DNA of 64,000 bases. Origin: Gammaproteobacteria bacterium (GTDB taxonomy: Bacteria; Pseudomonadota; Gammaproteobacteria; UBA4575). The notes beneath the pieces were generated by a model. The model saw only the letters and a list, made by a program, of their open reading frames with translations, was not told the DNA's origin and did no database searches. The position numbers and the translations under genes were made by a program. Shown here piece after piece: positions 55,414 to 64,000 of the stretch; the stretch's first letter is position 1; each line of letters begins with the position of its first letter. The DNA is taken from NCBI GenBank assembly GCA_028279275.1, contig JANQOB010000017.1, positions 1 through 64,000 of the forward strand, read 5' to 3'.

Positions 55414-56622
55414 CTAGTTATGCGCAAGCACAGTTTCTTTTTGTTCGCGTGATAAACTCGATTTCAATATGAAATAACCTAATACACCTGAAAGAAGTGA
55501 ACCAATAAGAATACCGATTCTTTCATCGACCAGATAATTAGCGCCGGTTTCTTCAAATGCTAAAGATCCTATGAACAGACTCATCGTAAAACCAACTCCA
55601 CAAAGCGCAGCAGTTCCGTATAAAGACGGCCAGGAAATGTCCTTAGGTAGTGCGGTGAGTCCCAATTTAACACCTACCCAGCAAAAAACAAAAATACCGA
55701 TTTGATTTCCAAAAAACAAACCAAGTGCAATTCCAAGTGGGATGCCATGCAGAACTGTGTCTAATCCAAAATTTGAGAAATCAACACCAGCATTACAAAA
55801 TGCAAATATTGGTAAAATAATGAGTGAAACAGCTGAGTGTAAATCTTTCTCTAAACTTTTCAGTGGTGAGATACTTGGATTTGAAGCAGAACGAAATGGA
55901 ATAAACATTGCAAGTATTACTCCTGCGAGTGTTGCATGCACGCCTGACTTCAACATAGCAACCCACATTACTATCCCTAAAATAATGTAGATACTCTTAT
56001 CTGATACACCTTTTCTGTTTATGATAAAAAGTATTATGCAAGTGAATGCTACAACCACTAGTGAAGTCATAGAAATATTACTTGTATAGAAAAATGCGAT
56101 AATTAGGATTGCCCCTATATCATCTAAGATCGCTAAGGAGGTAAGAAATACCTTCAAACTAATAGGGACTCTTGAACCTAAGAGCGAGAGAATTCCGAGC
56201 GCAAACGCAATATCAGTCGCAGCAGGTATTGCCCAGCCTTGCAGCGCGACAGGATCGTCATAATTCACAGCTGTATAAATTAATGCGGGCAGTGCCATTC
56301 CACCAACCGCACCTAAGGCAGGCAAAACAATTTTTTTGCGATCAGATAATTCTCCCTCTACAAATTCGCGCTTGAGTTCCAGGCCAATTAAAAAGAAGAA
56401 CACCGCCATGAGCCCATCATTCACCCAGAGCAACAACGGCTTATATATTTCTAAGGCCCCAACCTTTACCGCAACAGGCACATCGATCAGCATCGAGTAG
56501 TAAACACTCAATGGGGAATTCGCAACAAGTATGGCCAAAAAAGCAGTGGTTACTAATAAAATTCCCGCAAATGACTCCTGCTGGAAATACTTAGTAATAA
56601 ATCCATCGTTTTTATTATTCAT
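55414..56622 (-). CDS. nhaA: Na+/H+ antiporter NhaA
   Basis: A 402-residue, 12-helix antiporter that expels sodium and admits protons. The transport Asp pair is in LAILDDIGAILIIAFFY, and IPAATDIAFALGIL carries the other key Asp. I start it at the ATG 56620-56622 (MNNKNDGF); a TTG four codons earlier would overlap nhaR. It lies 4 bases after nhaR on the same strand. Confidence 0.95.
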   Translation of the reverse strand: MNNKNDGFITKYFQQESFAGILLVTTAFLAILVANSPLSVYYSMLIDVPVAVKVGALEIYKPLLLWVNDGLMAVFFFLIGLELKREFVEGELSDRKKIVLPALGAVGGMALPALIYTAVNYDDPVALQGWAIPAATDIAFALGILSLLGSRVPISLKVFLTSLAILDDIGAILIIAFFYTSNISMTSLVVVAFTCIILFIINRKGVSDKSIYIILGIVMWVAMLKSGVHATLAGVILAMFIPFRSASNPSISPLKSLEKDLHSAVSLIILPIFAFCNAGVDFSNFGLDTVLHGIPLGIALGLFFGNQIGIFVFCWVGVKLGLTALPKDISWPSLYGTAALCGVGFTMSLFIGSLAFEETGANYLVDERIGILIGSLLSGVLGYFILKSSLSREQKETVLAHN

Positions 56623-56626
56623 AGTG

Positions 56627-57526
56627 CTATACAAAAAGTTTTTTTCTTGCCGTTTCCGTAATACACATTACACCAGGATGCTTTAACTTACGTTCAGGTG
56701 ATATGGCGTAATAAGTTTCTTTCAATTCTTGTACAGTACCAATCAGACCAGCGTGATACATATGCTCAACATGTTCAGAAATCGCGGTCGGAGCAGGGAA
56801 AACACCCGCTCCCGCGCTACCAAAAGCCTTCAGTAATGCACTGTCGTCAAACTCTGAGACTACACTTACATCAATTCCAATCTGGTCGAACCAATCTTCT
56901 AAGTTTCTTCGCAATACCGTTGATTTTACGGGCATTAGCATAGGGGCATTATGAAGAGAGTGTGGAAATTTTTTCCTATATGGGTGAGCTATTCGTTTTT
57001 GTGCAAAAAATGAAATCGTACTATTCCCAAGTATGTGATTGTAAGCCTTAACATTAAGACCAGTAGGCAAAGGTCGGTCGGACAAGACTAAGTCTAACTT
57101 ATGTACCGCTAGATCACTCAGAAGTTTTTCTAAGTTACCTTCGTGGCAGACTACCCTCACTGAATCTTCTAACTTAAGAACGGGTTCTAGAATTCGGTAT
57201 GCAATAAGTTTCGCTATAGAAAAAACTACACCCACATTCAATTCAAGAGGTTTACCAGGCTCTTTACTTTTAAGGCGCTGCGAAAGTTCGGCACCCAGAG
57301 AAAAAATTTCATCTGCATAAATGTGAACAATTTGGCCCGTATCTGTGAGCATTAAACCTCGGCCTTTCCTTTGAAATAGCGATTCGCCTATGGTTTCTTC
57401 TAACAGTTTCAGTTGCCCACTGATGGTTTGAGGAGTGATATGCAGAACCTCCGAGGCCCTGGCAATACTGCCTTCCCGCGCTACTGTCCAGAAATAGAGC
57501 AAATGATTGTAATTGAGGTGCCTCAA
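56627..57526 (-). CDS. nhaR: LysR-type activator NhaR
   Basis: A 299-residue LysR-family regulator. The HTH is at about 5-60 (NYNHLLYFWTVAREGSIAR, HITPQTISGQLKLLE), and the effector-binding domain follows. The late part (AFGSAGAGVFPAPTAISEHV) fits the NhaR branch. Its place 4 bases before nhaA supports the name. NhaR in E. coli activates nhaA in response to sodium. The intergenic region upstream (57527-57768) should hold its operator, but I saw no clear LysR box. Confidence 0.92.
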   Translation of the reverse strand: MRHLNYNHLLYFWTVAREGSIARASEVLHITPQTISGQLKLLEETIGESLFQRKGRGLMLTDTGQIVHIYADEIFSLGAELSQRLKSKEPGKPLELNVGVVFSIAKLIAYRILEPVLKLEDSVRVVCHEGNLEKLLSDLAVHKLDLVLSDRPLPTGLNVKAYNHILGNSTISFFAQKRIAHPYRKKFPHSLHNAPMLMPVKSTVLRRNLEDWFDQIGIDVSVVSEFDDSALLKAFGSAGAGVFPAPTAISEHVEHMYHAGLIGTVQELKETYYAISPERKLKHPGVMCITETARKKLFV

Positions 57527-57768
57527 GGCGCTTAGACTCTTTGTTGTTATTTAATTGATCATAATGCCAGATCTATTAACTAAGAAAAAGTCGAATTTCA
57601 ATACATAATAGTTCGATTTATTCGTACTATCAGTGAGGATGAAATTGAATGATTTCCCGACAAAATAAATCATCTAGTAAAACGAAGTATGTCTCAAAAA
57701 TAAACGAATTGTGGCGGTGATGTTGATAGATTAGCCTCTAGCCTTCATTCATGAACGTGAAGGTAAAT

Positions 57769-58170
57769 ATGCGACTTAGTATACAGTCTCATAACATTGA
57801 GATAACAGATCATTTATATAGCTACACTGAAAAGCGTGTAATTGAGACGTTTTCTAAGCTGGACAAGAGCATAAAAAAAATAAATATTCGTTTGTTCTTG
57901 CTTAACAGCAACACAAAATTATCTAAAGTAGCATGTCAACTACAGGTTCATACTCGAGGCCTTCCTACAATATATACAGAATCACGTGCAGACGATGTCT
58001 ACTCTGCGGTTAAATCAAGCGCGAATCATGCACGTAGAACTGTAGACAAAAGACTTACAAAATTTGAGGCGTTACTCAAAAAAATTAAGTTTCTTAACAA
58101 ACAAAAGGCTCGCAGTTCAACCCTCAAATTACCTAATCGTCATCAAAAATTAACAAGGGAGTATGCATGA
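57769..58170 (+). CDS. HPF/RaiA-like ribosome-associated protein, copy 2
   Basis: A 133-residue HPF-like protein. The start at 57769 (MRLSIQSHNIEITDH) is chosen because GAAGG lies 4-8 bases upstream; an earlier ATG at 57751 would lie before that site and lengthen the protein beyond the family start. RADDVYSAVKSSANHARRTVDKRL and VHTRGLPTIYTESRADD are the family helix and strand. The Lys/Arg-rich tail ends HQKLTREYA. The stop overlaps the next ATG by 4 bases. Confidence 0.85.
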   Translation: MRLSIQSHNIEITDHLYSYTEKRVIETFSKLDKSIKKINIRLFLLNSNTKLSKVACQLQVHTRGLPTIYTESRADDVYSAVKSSANHARRTVDKRLTKFEALLKKIKFLNKQKARSSTLKLPNRHQKLTREYA

Positions 58171-58829
58171 AATCACCTTATTTAATCTCAATATCTAAGC
58201 TAATATCTTTATTTTTGCTGGTTTTGATTCTACCTTTCACTGTACAGGCAGAAATACATAAAAAAAATATTACAGACAATCCAATTGATATTCATACCGT
58301 CAATATATTGGTTGAAAACATACTTAAAGAAACTGAAGCCGCATTGAGGCAAGTTGAATCCGAACCCAGTGTCTCTCTCGAACATGTTGTAAGCGCAATT
58401 GCTACTGTTCATTCACTTAAGCGTCAACTATCTCCTGACACTCATGTAGAAAACAAAAGTCCTTTAGTTGTAAATAACTCGAAGGAATATTGGTTTACAT
58501 ATCCCTCTGTTCGAAAAGAAGTTATTAATAATAAAGCCATGTTTCCAACCATTCACTCGAAGTTTAAATCTGGAATTTTATACCAGGGTTCTGAAGATCA
58601 ATTCAGCGCCTACTTCGATTATGCATTCGCACATGCAAGTTTAATCACTGCAAGAGAAGCAATCGTTGCAAATAATACAAGAGAAGCAATTAGTTCTCTC
58701 AAGTGGGTTTTTGAAGCTATTTATGTAAGCCCTGACTTTTATGTGGCTGAATTAGAAGATGCAGTATTAATGGATAAGCTATTTAATTTGAAGGGTGACT
58801 ACCCATCCTTTACTAGTTTAACCAAATAA
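58167..58829 (+). CDS. Exported helical protein of unknown function
   Basis: A 220-residue protein with a signal peptide (SKLISLFLLVLILPFTVQA, cleavage near residue 29). The mature part is mostly helical, with two related segments: ETEAALRQVESEPSVSLEHV and AREAIVANNTREAISSLKWV. That is loosely similar in shape to YfdX-type proteins, but I do not claim membership. It overlaps the HPF copy 2 gene by 4 bases and so is made with it. Confidence 0.7.
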   Translation: MKSPYLISISKLISLFLLVLILPFTVQAEIHKKNITDNPIDIHTVNILVENILKETEAALRQVESEPSVSLEHVVSAIATVHSLKRQLSPDTHVENKSPLVVNNSKEYWFTYPSVRKEVINNKAMFPTIHSKFKSGILYQGSEDQFSAYFDYAFAHASLITAREAIVANNTREAISSLKWVFEAIYVSPDFYVAELEDAVLMDKLFNLKGDYPSFTSLTK

Positions 58830-59016
58830 TCGGTTCCATTATTAATAGTTACACTTTACTGCAAGTTAAAAAGTAAAAACATTAGAGGCCATGTGAAAAA
58901 TATTTCAATGCTAATCATTTAGCAAATCAGGTATTTTTACTGATGGCATAACTTTTTTACATCCAGTTTTGTTTTTACTGCTTTTTAACTAACTAATAAT
59001 TTTAGGATGTGCACAT

Positions 59017-59478
59017 ATGTTAAGAACAGATGATATATATGAAGAAATCATAAGAGAACATATATTTTATTCAAAAAACTATATGAAACCTCTTGATAGT
59101 GCGCTTTATCATTCTCAGGGGGTCAATTTAGAGTGTGGTGATGACATTAACATTCATATAAGTATGCATGAGAATGTAATCCACGATGTTAGTTTCGATG
59201 GAAAGTGCTGTTCGATTGTAAAAGCTTCAGCTTCTCTAATGTCAGAAGAGCTAAAAGGGAAATCACAAAATGAAGCATTGAATTTATTCAATAAAATTGA
59301 GCAGCTAGCCCTGGCCAATTCTGATTACGATGGTATTTTTGAGTTGTTAATGAATCATTTATTCGAAGTTACTTCAAAAAAGCAAATGCATGGTACAAAT
59401 ACGTGTGTGATGCTTCCATGGAAAACAATGGTAAATGCAATACAAAGTAGTAAATTATCAGCCCAAACTTACAACTGA
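59017..59478 (+). CDS. IscU/SufU-like iron-sulfur scaffold protein
   Basis: A 153-residue protein with the NifU N-terminal fold. The Cys ligands lie in LECGDDINIHIS, GKCCSIVKASASLMSEEL and NTCVMLPWKTMVNAI, with the conserved Asp next to the first Cys. The usual text is CGD, G-x-C-A-I-S and R-x-x-C-x-x-L-x-W; here the second site has CCSI and the third has NTCVML. There is no sufS, sufB or iscS gene nearby, so it stands apart from the known clusters. Confidence 0.85.
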   Translation: MLRTDDIYEEIIREHIFYSKNYMKPLDSALYHSQGVNLECGDDINIHISMHENVIHDVSFDGKCCSIVKASASLMSEELKGKSQNEALNLFNKIEQLALANSDYDGIFELLMNHLFEVTSKKQMHGTNTCVMLPWKTMVNAIQSSKLSAQTYN

Positions 59479-59595
59479 TGACTATTTAGTTAATTAGATA
59501 ATGCTTCAACATCAAACATTATAAGTTTACCTTGTTGACAGCGCACAATTAAATCCCTTACCCATTAGTGCTGCTGATCCTCCGTCAAGGTAGTT

Positions 59596-59640
59596 TCCCC
59601 GGCTTACAAATTATTAATTTAAAGCCGGGGACTTTTAAAC
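59596..59640 (+). terminator. GC-rich hairpin terminator after the SufU-like gene
   Basis: TCCCCGGCTT-16 bases-AAGCCGGGGA is a perfect 10-bp stem, followed by CTTTTAAAC. It is far more GC-rich than its surroundings. A TTGACA box at 59535 lies about 60 bases upstream, so a small RNA ending here is possible but unsupported. Confidence 0.72.
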
Positions 59641-59741
59641 ATAAAGAAAATAAAATCGAATCATTAGTGCGTCATAAACGACTGGTTGAGAAATGCTACA
59701 TCAAATAAACTTTAACAAATTGTTTGATATAGGGTCATATT

Positions 59742-60113
59742 ATGGAAGAAGTAAATATACAATCTCAAGGCATTACATTAACAGAGCAGATGAGAAATCA
59801 CATTACACAACGTTTAAATAGTGTTTTTGGTTTTGATAAAACAAAAGTTCAAAAAATTGTTATTAAATTATTCGATCACGATCAGAAAAATAACGACTCA
59901 GAAATTACCTGTCTCATTAAAATCTATATCAAAAATAGGCCTGTAATTACTACTAAACTTAAATCGCTGGACATTTTTACTGCCATTACTTTAGCTATTG
60001 AACGCGCTAAGCTTAAGCTGGACCATCGCTTAGATGACCAAAATAAAAAGAACAGTAGAACATTACTAAGTCAAAAAACACTCGCGTATGGCTCATATAG
60101 AAATTACCAATAA
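59742..60113 (+). CDS. HPF/RaiA-like ribosome-associated protein, copy 3 (diverged)
   Basis: A 123-residue protein with the HPF fold but less conserved: MEEVNIQSQGITLTEQMRN, VQKIVIKLFDHDQ, ITCLIKIYIKNRPVI and DIFTAITLAIERAKLKLDHRL. The D-x-Y-x-A-I helix pattern becomes LDIFTAITLAIERAK. The end is less basic than in the other two copies. A perfect palindrome, CGTAATATTACG (60148-60159), lies in the gap before the convergent kinase gene. Confidence 0.75.
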   Translation: MEEVNIQSQGITLTEQMRNHITQRLNSVFGFDKTKVQKIVIKLFDHDQKNNDSEITCLIKIYIKNRPVITTKLKSLDIFTAITLAIERAKLKLDHRLDDQNKKNSRTLLSQKTLAYGSYRNYQ

Positions 60114-60183
60114 TTTTTCGAAACTAATGCGCGAGAATAATACTAACCGTAATATTACGATTAATAATTATCCTCTAATGAGA

Positions 60184-61080
60184 CTAATAAAATTTGTTTT
60201 CTTGAGAAAATAAGACGAGTTCTTCCAAAACATCATTAGCTTTATAAAATCGATCTTTAGGGTATTTGGCTAACATTTTATTTATTATGGGCTGTATTTT
60301 TCGTAACTCATAAGGAAGTTCAGGAATTGGGTTACGTAAATGCGCAAATAATACGGTAATGATATCTTTTCTTGTATATGGAGGTGTACCGCAATCATAC
60401 GGAGGTTCTCCTGTTAACATTTCATAGAACACGACTCCTAAAGAGTAGATATCTGAGCTAGGGCCAATCGGTTTTTTACGTAAAATGTCGGGGCTCATAT
60501 ATCGTGGAGTACCTTGACTAGATTTATTCATTACCTCTTTTCGGTGTTCTAGTTCATCAGCAATTCCGTAGTCTGATAAAACCACCGAGTTCTCATCTCT
60601 AAATAAAATGTTTTCTGGCTTTATATCGCGATGGATAAACCCATGCTCATGTGAATATGCCAGCGCTGAAGCCACTTGCTTGATTACATTAAAAGTCCAC
60701 TCTAGATCGAATGATCCTTTCATATGCCTGCGTAAGTTACCCCATGGCATATACTCCATTGCAATATAGTGATATTCATCAACCGTGCCGACATCATGAA
60801 TGGGAATGATATTTGAATGCGAAAGGTTAGCGTTTATACGACCTTCTTGAAAGAAATTCGCAACACGCTCTTCATCATGTACAAGATGCGGATGCATAAC
60901 TTTCAACGCTACTTGCCGACTTAAAGATCTTTGAATGGCTACATAGACTTCTGCCGTTCCACCACTTCCGCATACACCGACTATTTCGTAACCCGGAACA
61001 TTGATGTTATACGAGCTTTCTTTAAAATCGCTAGCAGCTTTACCATCTGCACGAAAGGTAAGATCTAAAATTTCAGTCAC
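60184..61080 (-). CDS. Eukaryotic-type serine/threonine protein kinase
   Basis: A 298-residue cytosolic kinase with no membrane segment. All core motifs are present: Gly loop CGSGGTAEVYVA, the ATP Lys in VALKVM (K60), catalytic HRDIKPEN (D152), the metal Asp in SDYG (D170), and the activation-segment SPDILRKKPIG. The substrate is unknown. It lies 88 bases after a CheA-type hybrid kinase on the same strand, which suggests a shared pathway. A receptor domain is absent. Confidence 0.93.
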   Translation of the reverse strand: MTEILDLTFRADGKAASDFKESSYNINVPGYEIVGVCGSGGTAEVYVAIQRSLSRQVALKVMHPHLVHDEERVANFFQEGRINANLSHSNIIPIHDVGTVDEYHYIAMEYMPWGNLRRHMKGSFDLEWTFNVIKQVASALAYSHEHGFIHRDIKPENILFRDENSVVLSDYGIADELEHRKEVMNKSSQGTPRYMSPDILRKKPIGPSSDIYSLGVVFYEMLTGEPPYDCGTPPYTRKDIITVLFAHLRNPIPELPYELRKIQPIINKMLAKYPKDRFYKANDVLEELVLFSQENKFY

Positions 61081-61168
61081 ATATACCCCTATCCTTGTAT
61101 TATAGATAGCTTAGCAACAACTACCTAATTTTTGTACTTTTTACAGTACAGAGCATATCTCATTTCAT

Positions 61169-64000
61169 TTATGACGCAATTTTGAAGGAGTTTATTAATG
61201 ATAATAACTCATCTTCATCATAGGGCTTAGTAATGTAAGCATTCACACCTAGTCGTTGGGCTTCTTTTCGATGTTTTTCCGTCGCTTTAGAGGTAATCAT
61301 AATGATCGGTATTGACGAAGTCTCTGTGTTTGCACGTAAATGATCAATTAACTCAAGCCCATTCATACGTGGCATTTCCAAATCAGTAAGTACTATTGAT
61401 GGTGCTTGTCTACGAATTTTATCAACAGCTTCAACTCCATCTTTAGCAGTACTTACATTGAATCCTAGATCTTGCATGAACTGTGCTAAAGATTTTCGTG
61501 TACTAATCGCATCCTCAACAATAAGCGCAGAAAAATTGGCCTGTTGAGTATTTATAAATTCATTTTTAGGTGCTTCATTTATAGAGTGCGAGCTTATATT
61601 ATTGAGTAATTCAACAATATCTATTACTGCAGTTACCGTGCCATCACCTAATATTGTTGTTCCATGTAAACCTGATATTTTAGGGATAAACTGGCTCAAT
61701 GGTTTGGTCACAATATCGCGAGTATCAAATATTTGATCAATCATAATCGCATATTTTTTATTTGTTTCATCTCGAATAATAAGACTTATCTTATTCTCAA
61801 TCGGTTTGTTATATGAAACTTTTTCAAGCATAAATTGTAGGTCATATAAATGATATTTTTCTTGCCCATATTGCAAAAAATATTCGTCATTATCTGTAAT
61901 AATTTCACCTGCGCCTGCAAACAAAATTTCTTCTACACCACGGTTTGAAATTGCTACGGTACTTTCTGCACAGCGTACTATTAAAGCGTGAACAGAATTA
62001 AAAGTTGTAGGAACAATAATATCTACTTTGACACCCTTACCGTTCTCGCTATCAATAATTACAGACCCTTTTAAATCGTTGATTTTATTGTGTACTGCAG
62101 CTAACCCAACACCACGACCTGATAATTGTGAAACTTTTTTCTTAGTTGAAAAACCATGCTTAAGGATGAATTCAATAGCAAGTTCTTTTGTTAGTTTATC
62201 ATTTTTACCTAGCCATCCATTTGCAACCGCTTTTTTTTGTATGCCTAACATATCAAGACCCGCACCATCATCTTGACATACAACTCGAACCAAATTGCCT
62301 TCTTTTTTAAAATTTAGTTGAACACTGCCGTTAGGGTCTTTGCCATGTTTTACACGGGATTCGCTATCTTCTATTCCGTGATCAATTGCATTGCGGAGCA
62401 CATGCATTACTGGATCGACAAGTTGATGTATATATTCACTATCAATAAGTGTCTCTTCGCCATTAATTTCAAGATCTACAGTTCGACCAGATAACTTACA
62501 GGCTTGCCTCACAGACCGTTTTAATCTTGGCAAAATGCTTTTAACTGGAACCATACGAATACGCAGTACTGCTTCTTGGTTCTCATGCAAAGTTCGCACT
62601 TGTGTAGTAGAGAGTTGTTCCAACTTCAATGCAGATTGTTCAATTTGCTTTGAAAACTCCATGGAGTCATCCGTACTTTCCAATATTTGATTTGCAAAGG
62701 TATGCAATTCATTAAATTGATCAATTTCAAGTGAGTCGAACTTTTCATCTTTAGAAAAAGAATCTAATTGAGGCAAAAATCCACGTAGCTCAATCATGTT
62801 TTCAAGTTCTTGAGCCAGTGCTTTGACTTTTTCATTACTTGCAGCAAGACGTTGTATAGACGTAGTCAATTGATACGATAGCCCCTGAATTTGCTCATTT
62901 GAAATGATGCTTTCACCTGCACGTTTCAGCAAGTCATCTACAAGATTAACTGATATATGCAGAGTAGGATCTACTTGTACTTCTTTATTTGATTTTTCTA
63001 TTGTTGCATTGTGCGTATTTGAATCTTCAGATTTTGAATCTAAAACATCATCCTTTACAGAGTAGTGACCCGTTTTGCTATCTACACCATGTAAATTAAT
63101 TTTATTAACCCAATCCAATACATTTTGTAAAACTTCTAACGATTGTTCAGGAAACACTCCGTCTCCTTTCAGAAACTCCGTCATTTCTTGTAAACAATCA
63201 CAGGCATCCAAAATACATTGATGAAGCTCATCAGAGGGTTTTTGTTTTGATTTAAGTAATGCTGAAAATATACCTTCTAAATGGTGTGTAAAATTTACAA
63301 TACCCGCAATATTTGCCGTATTTCCTGCGCTTTTTAAAGTGTGAGCAACACGTTCTGAGATTTCTAACTGTTTAATAAAGTCGCTATTCTGCAATTCAAG
63401 AACTGAAATATATAGTTCTTCAATTTGCCTTGTTAAATCTAACATTAAACTATTAAAAATCTCATGATCCATATCTTCCGAGATTTTTAGACTTACTAGA
63501 TCAGGTGTAGCTTCGTGTATGAATTCTGAAGAATCTGCATCAATCCGAGATTTTTTAAAATTGCTCTCAATATCATTTCTTTTTTTCTGGGTGAGCTTAA
63601 CAGGGAATTGTTTTAGGCTTAAAAAATCGATCATTAAGCTAATATAATCCTTATCATCAGGTGAAATAAGGTATGTTCGAGAAACATCAGGCCAAAACAA
63701 AATGCTTGTTCTCAATGAAATTATCATTGCGGGATTTACTTCAATAATAAATTCAAGATTATCTTTTATATGCATGCAAAACATGTATAAACCATGCATA
63801 CCAATCATTTCTGCAGCCGATCCTATACGTTCCGCATGTCGGATCTGCAATTCGACTAAATCAGATAACTGATCAATACTATTGGAAAAACTATTTAAAT
63901 TGACTGAGAGTTTTATTTGATCTGCTAGTAAGTCTGAAACTTCGTCATATATAACATTCAGCAACTCTTGTTCTATATGCGTAAGCTCTGACGACACGCT
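61169..64000 (-). CDS. CheA-type hybrid kinase (ChpA-like), partial at right edge
   Basis: At least 942 residues; a GTG at 63995-63997 is open to the window edge, so the true start is likely outside. From the N-terminus: a helical region, a phosphotransfer domain with H219 in SERVAHTLKSAGNTANI, the dimerisation and ATPase core (HVLRNAIDHGIEDSESR, DDGAGLDM, GRGVGLAAV), a CheW-like part, and a receiver with D872 in LTDLEMPRMNGLEL. The layout is a smaller version of the ChpA protein at 5406. No receptor or adaptor gene is in view. The Ser/Thr kinase is next. Confidence 0.93.
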   Translation of the reverse strand, partial: SVSSELTHIEQELLNVIYDEVSDLLADQIKLSVNLNSFSNSIDQLSDLVELQIRHAERIGSAAEMIGMHGLYMFCMHIKDNLEFIIEVNPAMIISLRTSILFWPDVSRTYLISPDDKDYISLMIDFLSLKQFPVKLTQKKRNDIESNFKKSRIDADSSEFIHEATPDLVSLKISEDMDHEIFNSLMLDLTRQIEELYISVLELQNSDFIKQLEISERVAHTLKSAGNTANIAGIVNFTHHLEGIFSALLKSKQKPSDELHQCILDACDCLQEMTEFLKGDGVFPEQSLEVLQNVLDWVNKINLHGVDSKTGHYSVKDDVLDSKSEDSNTHNATIEKSNKEVQVDPTLHISVNLVDDLLKRAGESIISNEQIQGLSYQLTTSIQRLAASNEKVKALAQELENMIELRGFLPQLDSFSKDEKFDSLEIDQFNELHTFANQILESTDDSMEFSKQIEQSALKLEQLSTTQVRTLHENQEAVLRIRMVPVKSILPRLKRSVRQACKLSGRTVDLEINGEETLIDSEYIHQLVDPVMHVLRNAIDHGIEDSESRVKHGKDPNGSVQLNFKKEGNLVRVVCQDDGAGLDMLGIQKKAVANGWLGKNDKLTKELAIEFILKHGFSTKKKVSQLSGRGVGLAAVHNKINDLKGSVIIDSENGKGVKVDIIVPTTFNSVHALIVRCAESTVAISNRGVEEILFAGAGEIITDNDEYFLQYGQEKYHLYDLQFMLEKVSYNKPIENKISLIIRDETNKKYAIMIDQIFDTRDIVTKPLSQFIPKISGLHGTTILGDGTVTAVIDIVELLNNISSHSINEAPKNEFINTQQANFSALIVEDAISTRKSLAQFMQDLGFNVSTAKDGVEAVDKIRRQAPSIVLTDLEMPRMNGLELIDHLRANTETSSIPIIMITSKATEKHRKEAQRLGVNAYITKPYDEDELLSLINSFKIAS

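Noticed and set aside
58167..58829. YfdX-family assignment
   Set aside because: Only the helical shape and Ala-rich repeats are alike; key sequence matches are not clear.

Overview
The window is one stretch of a gammaproteobacterial chromosome. It is AT-rich and densely coded. The gene order from gshB and the pilG-pilH-pilI-pilJ-chpA cluster through tonB-like, yqgE, ruvX, pyrR, pyrB and pyrC', then pilT-pilU-yggS-proC-yggT-metX-metW, is the arrangement known from Pseudomonas and its relatives. The low GC, the missing pilK and chpB and several local oddities point to another, probably marine or freshwater, aerobic lineage. I cannot name the genus. No rRNA, tRNA, CRISPR array, insertion sequence or prophage was seen.

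Layout. 1-0.3 kb: the N-terminus of a secreted DUF11 protein runs off the left edge. 0.7-4.8 kb: a redoxin and the S-adenosylmethionine cycle (metK, ahcY) with rsmE, followed by a short tandem repeat array. 4.9-14.5 kb: a type IV pilus chemosensory (Pil-Chp) cluster on the minus strand with a 2006-residue ChpA. 14.6-21.3 kb: gshB, a TonB-type protein, yqgE, ruvX and a pyrimidine operon (pyrR, pyrB, an inactive-looking pyrC', pyrK). 21.5-25.1 kb: three tandem pilus retraction ATPases. 25.5-29.4 kb: yggS, proC, yggT, metX, metW. 29.6-38.6 kb: an HU-like protein with a strong terminator, then many small housekeeping and stress genes, including an HPF-like protein, a peroxiredoxin and a broken nuclease gene.

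38.6-40.8 kb: a Tat-exported GMC dehydrogenase pair. 41.3-51.2 kb: a respiratory island with an aa3-type oxidase of coxMNOP layout. Its subunit II carries two extra cytochrome c domains, it has two subunit III-like proteins, and it sits with a FixH-like protein and a MauG-type dihaem protein between two near-identical haem O synthase genes. 51.7-52.8 kb: an encapsulated-ferritin (EncFtn) gene paired with an ETHE1-like persulfide dioxygenase, with no encapsulin shell gene in the window. 52.9-57.5 kb: ppnN, alkB, nhaA and nhaR. 57.7-64 kb: two more HPF-like proteins, a secreted protein, a SufU/IscU-like scaffold, a Ser/Thr kinase and a second large CheA-type hybrid kinase cut by the right edge.

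How it fits together: the organism should respire oxygen, use type IV pili with several retraction motors under chemosensory control, make methionine by the MetX route, and carry iron, sulfide, peroxide, alkylation and sodium stress functions. The points most worth a second look are the orphan EncFtn-ETHE1 pair, the dicytochrome oxidase subunit II with twin haem O synthases, the three HPF-like paralogues, the PilJ without a periplasmic sensor domain, the third PilT-family ATPase, and the pyrK gene that seems to begin at a CTG or ATT codon.
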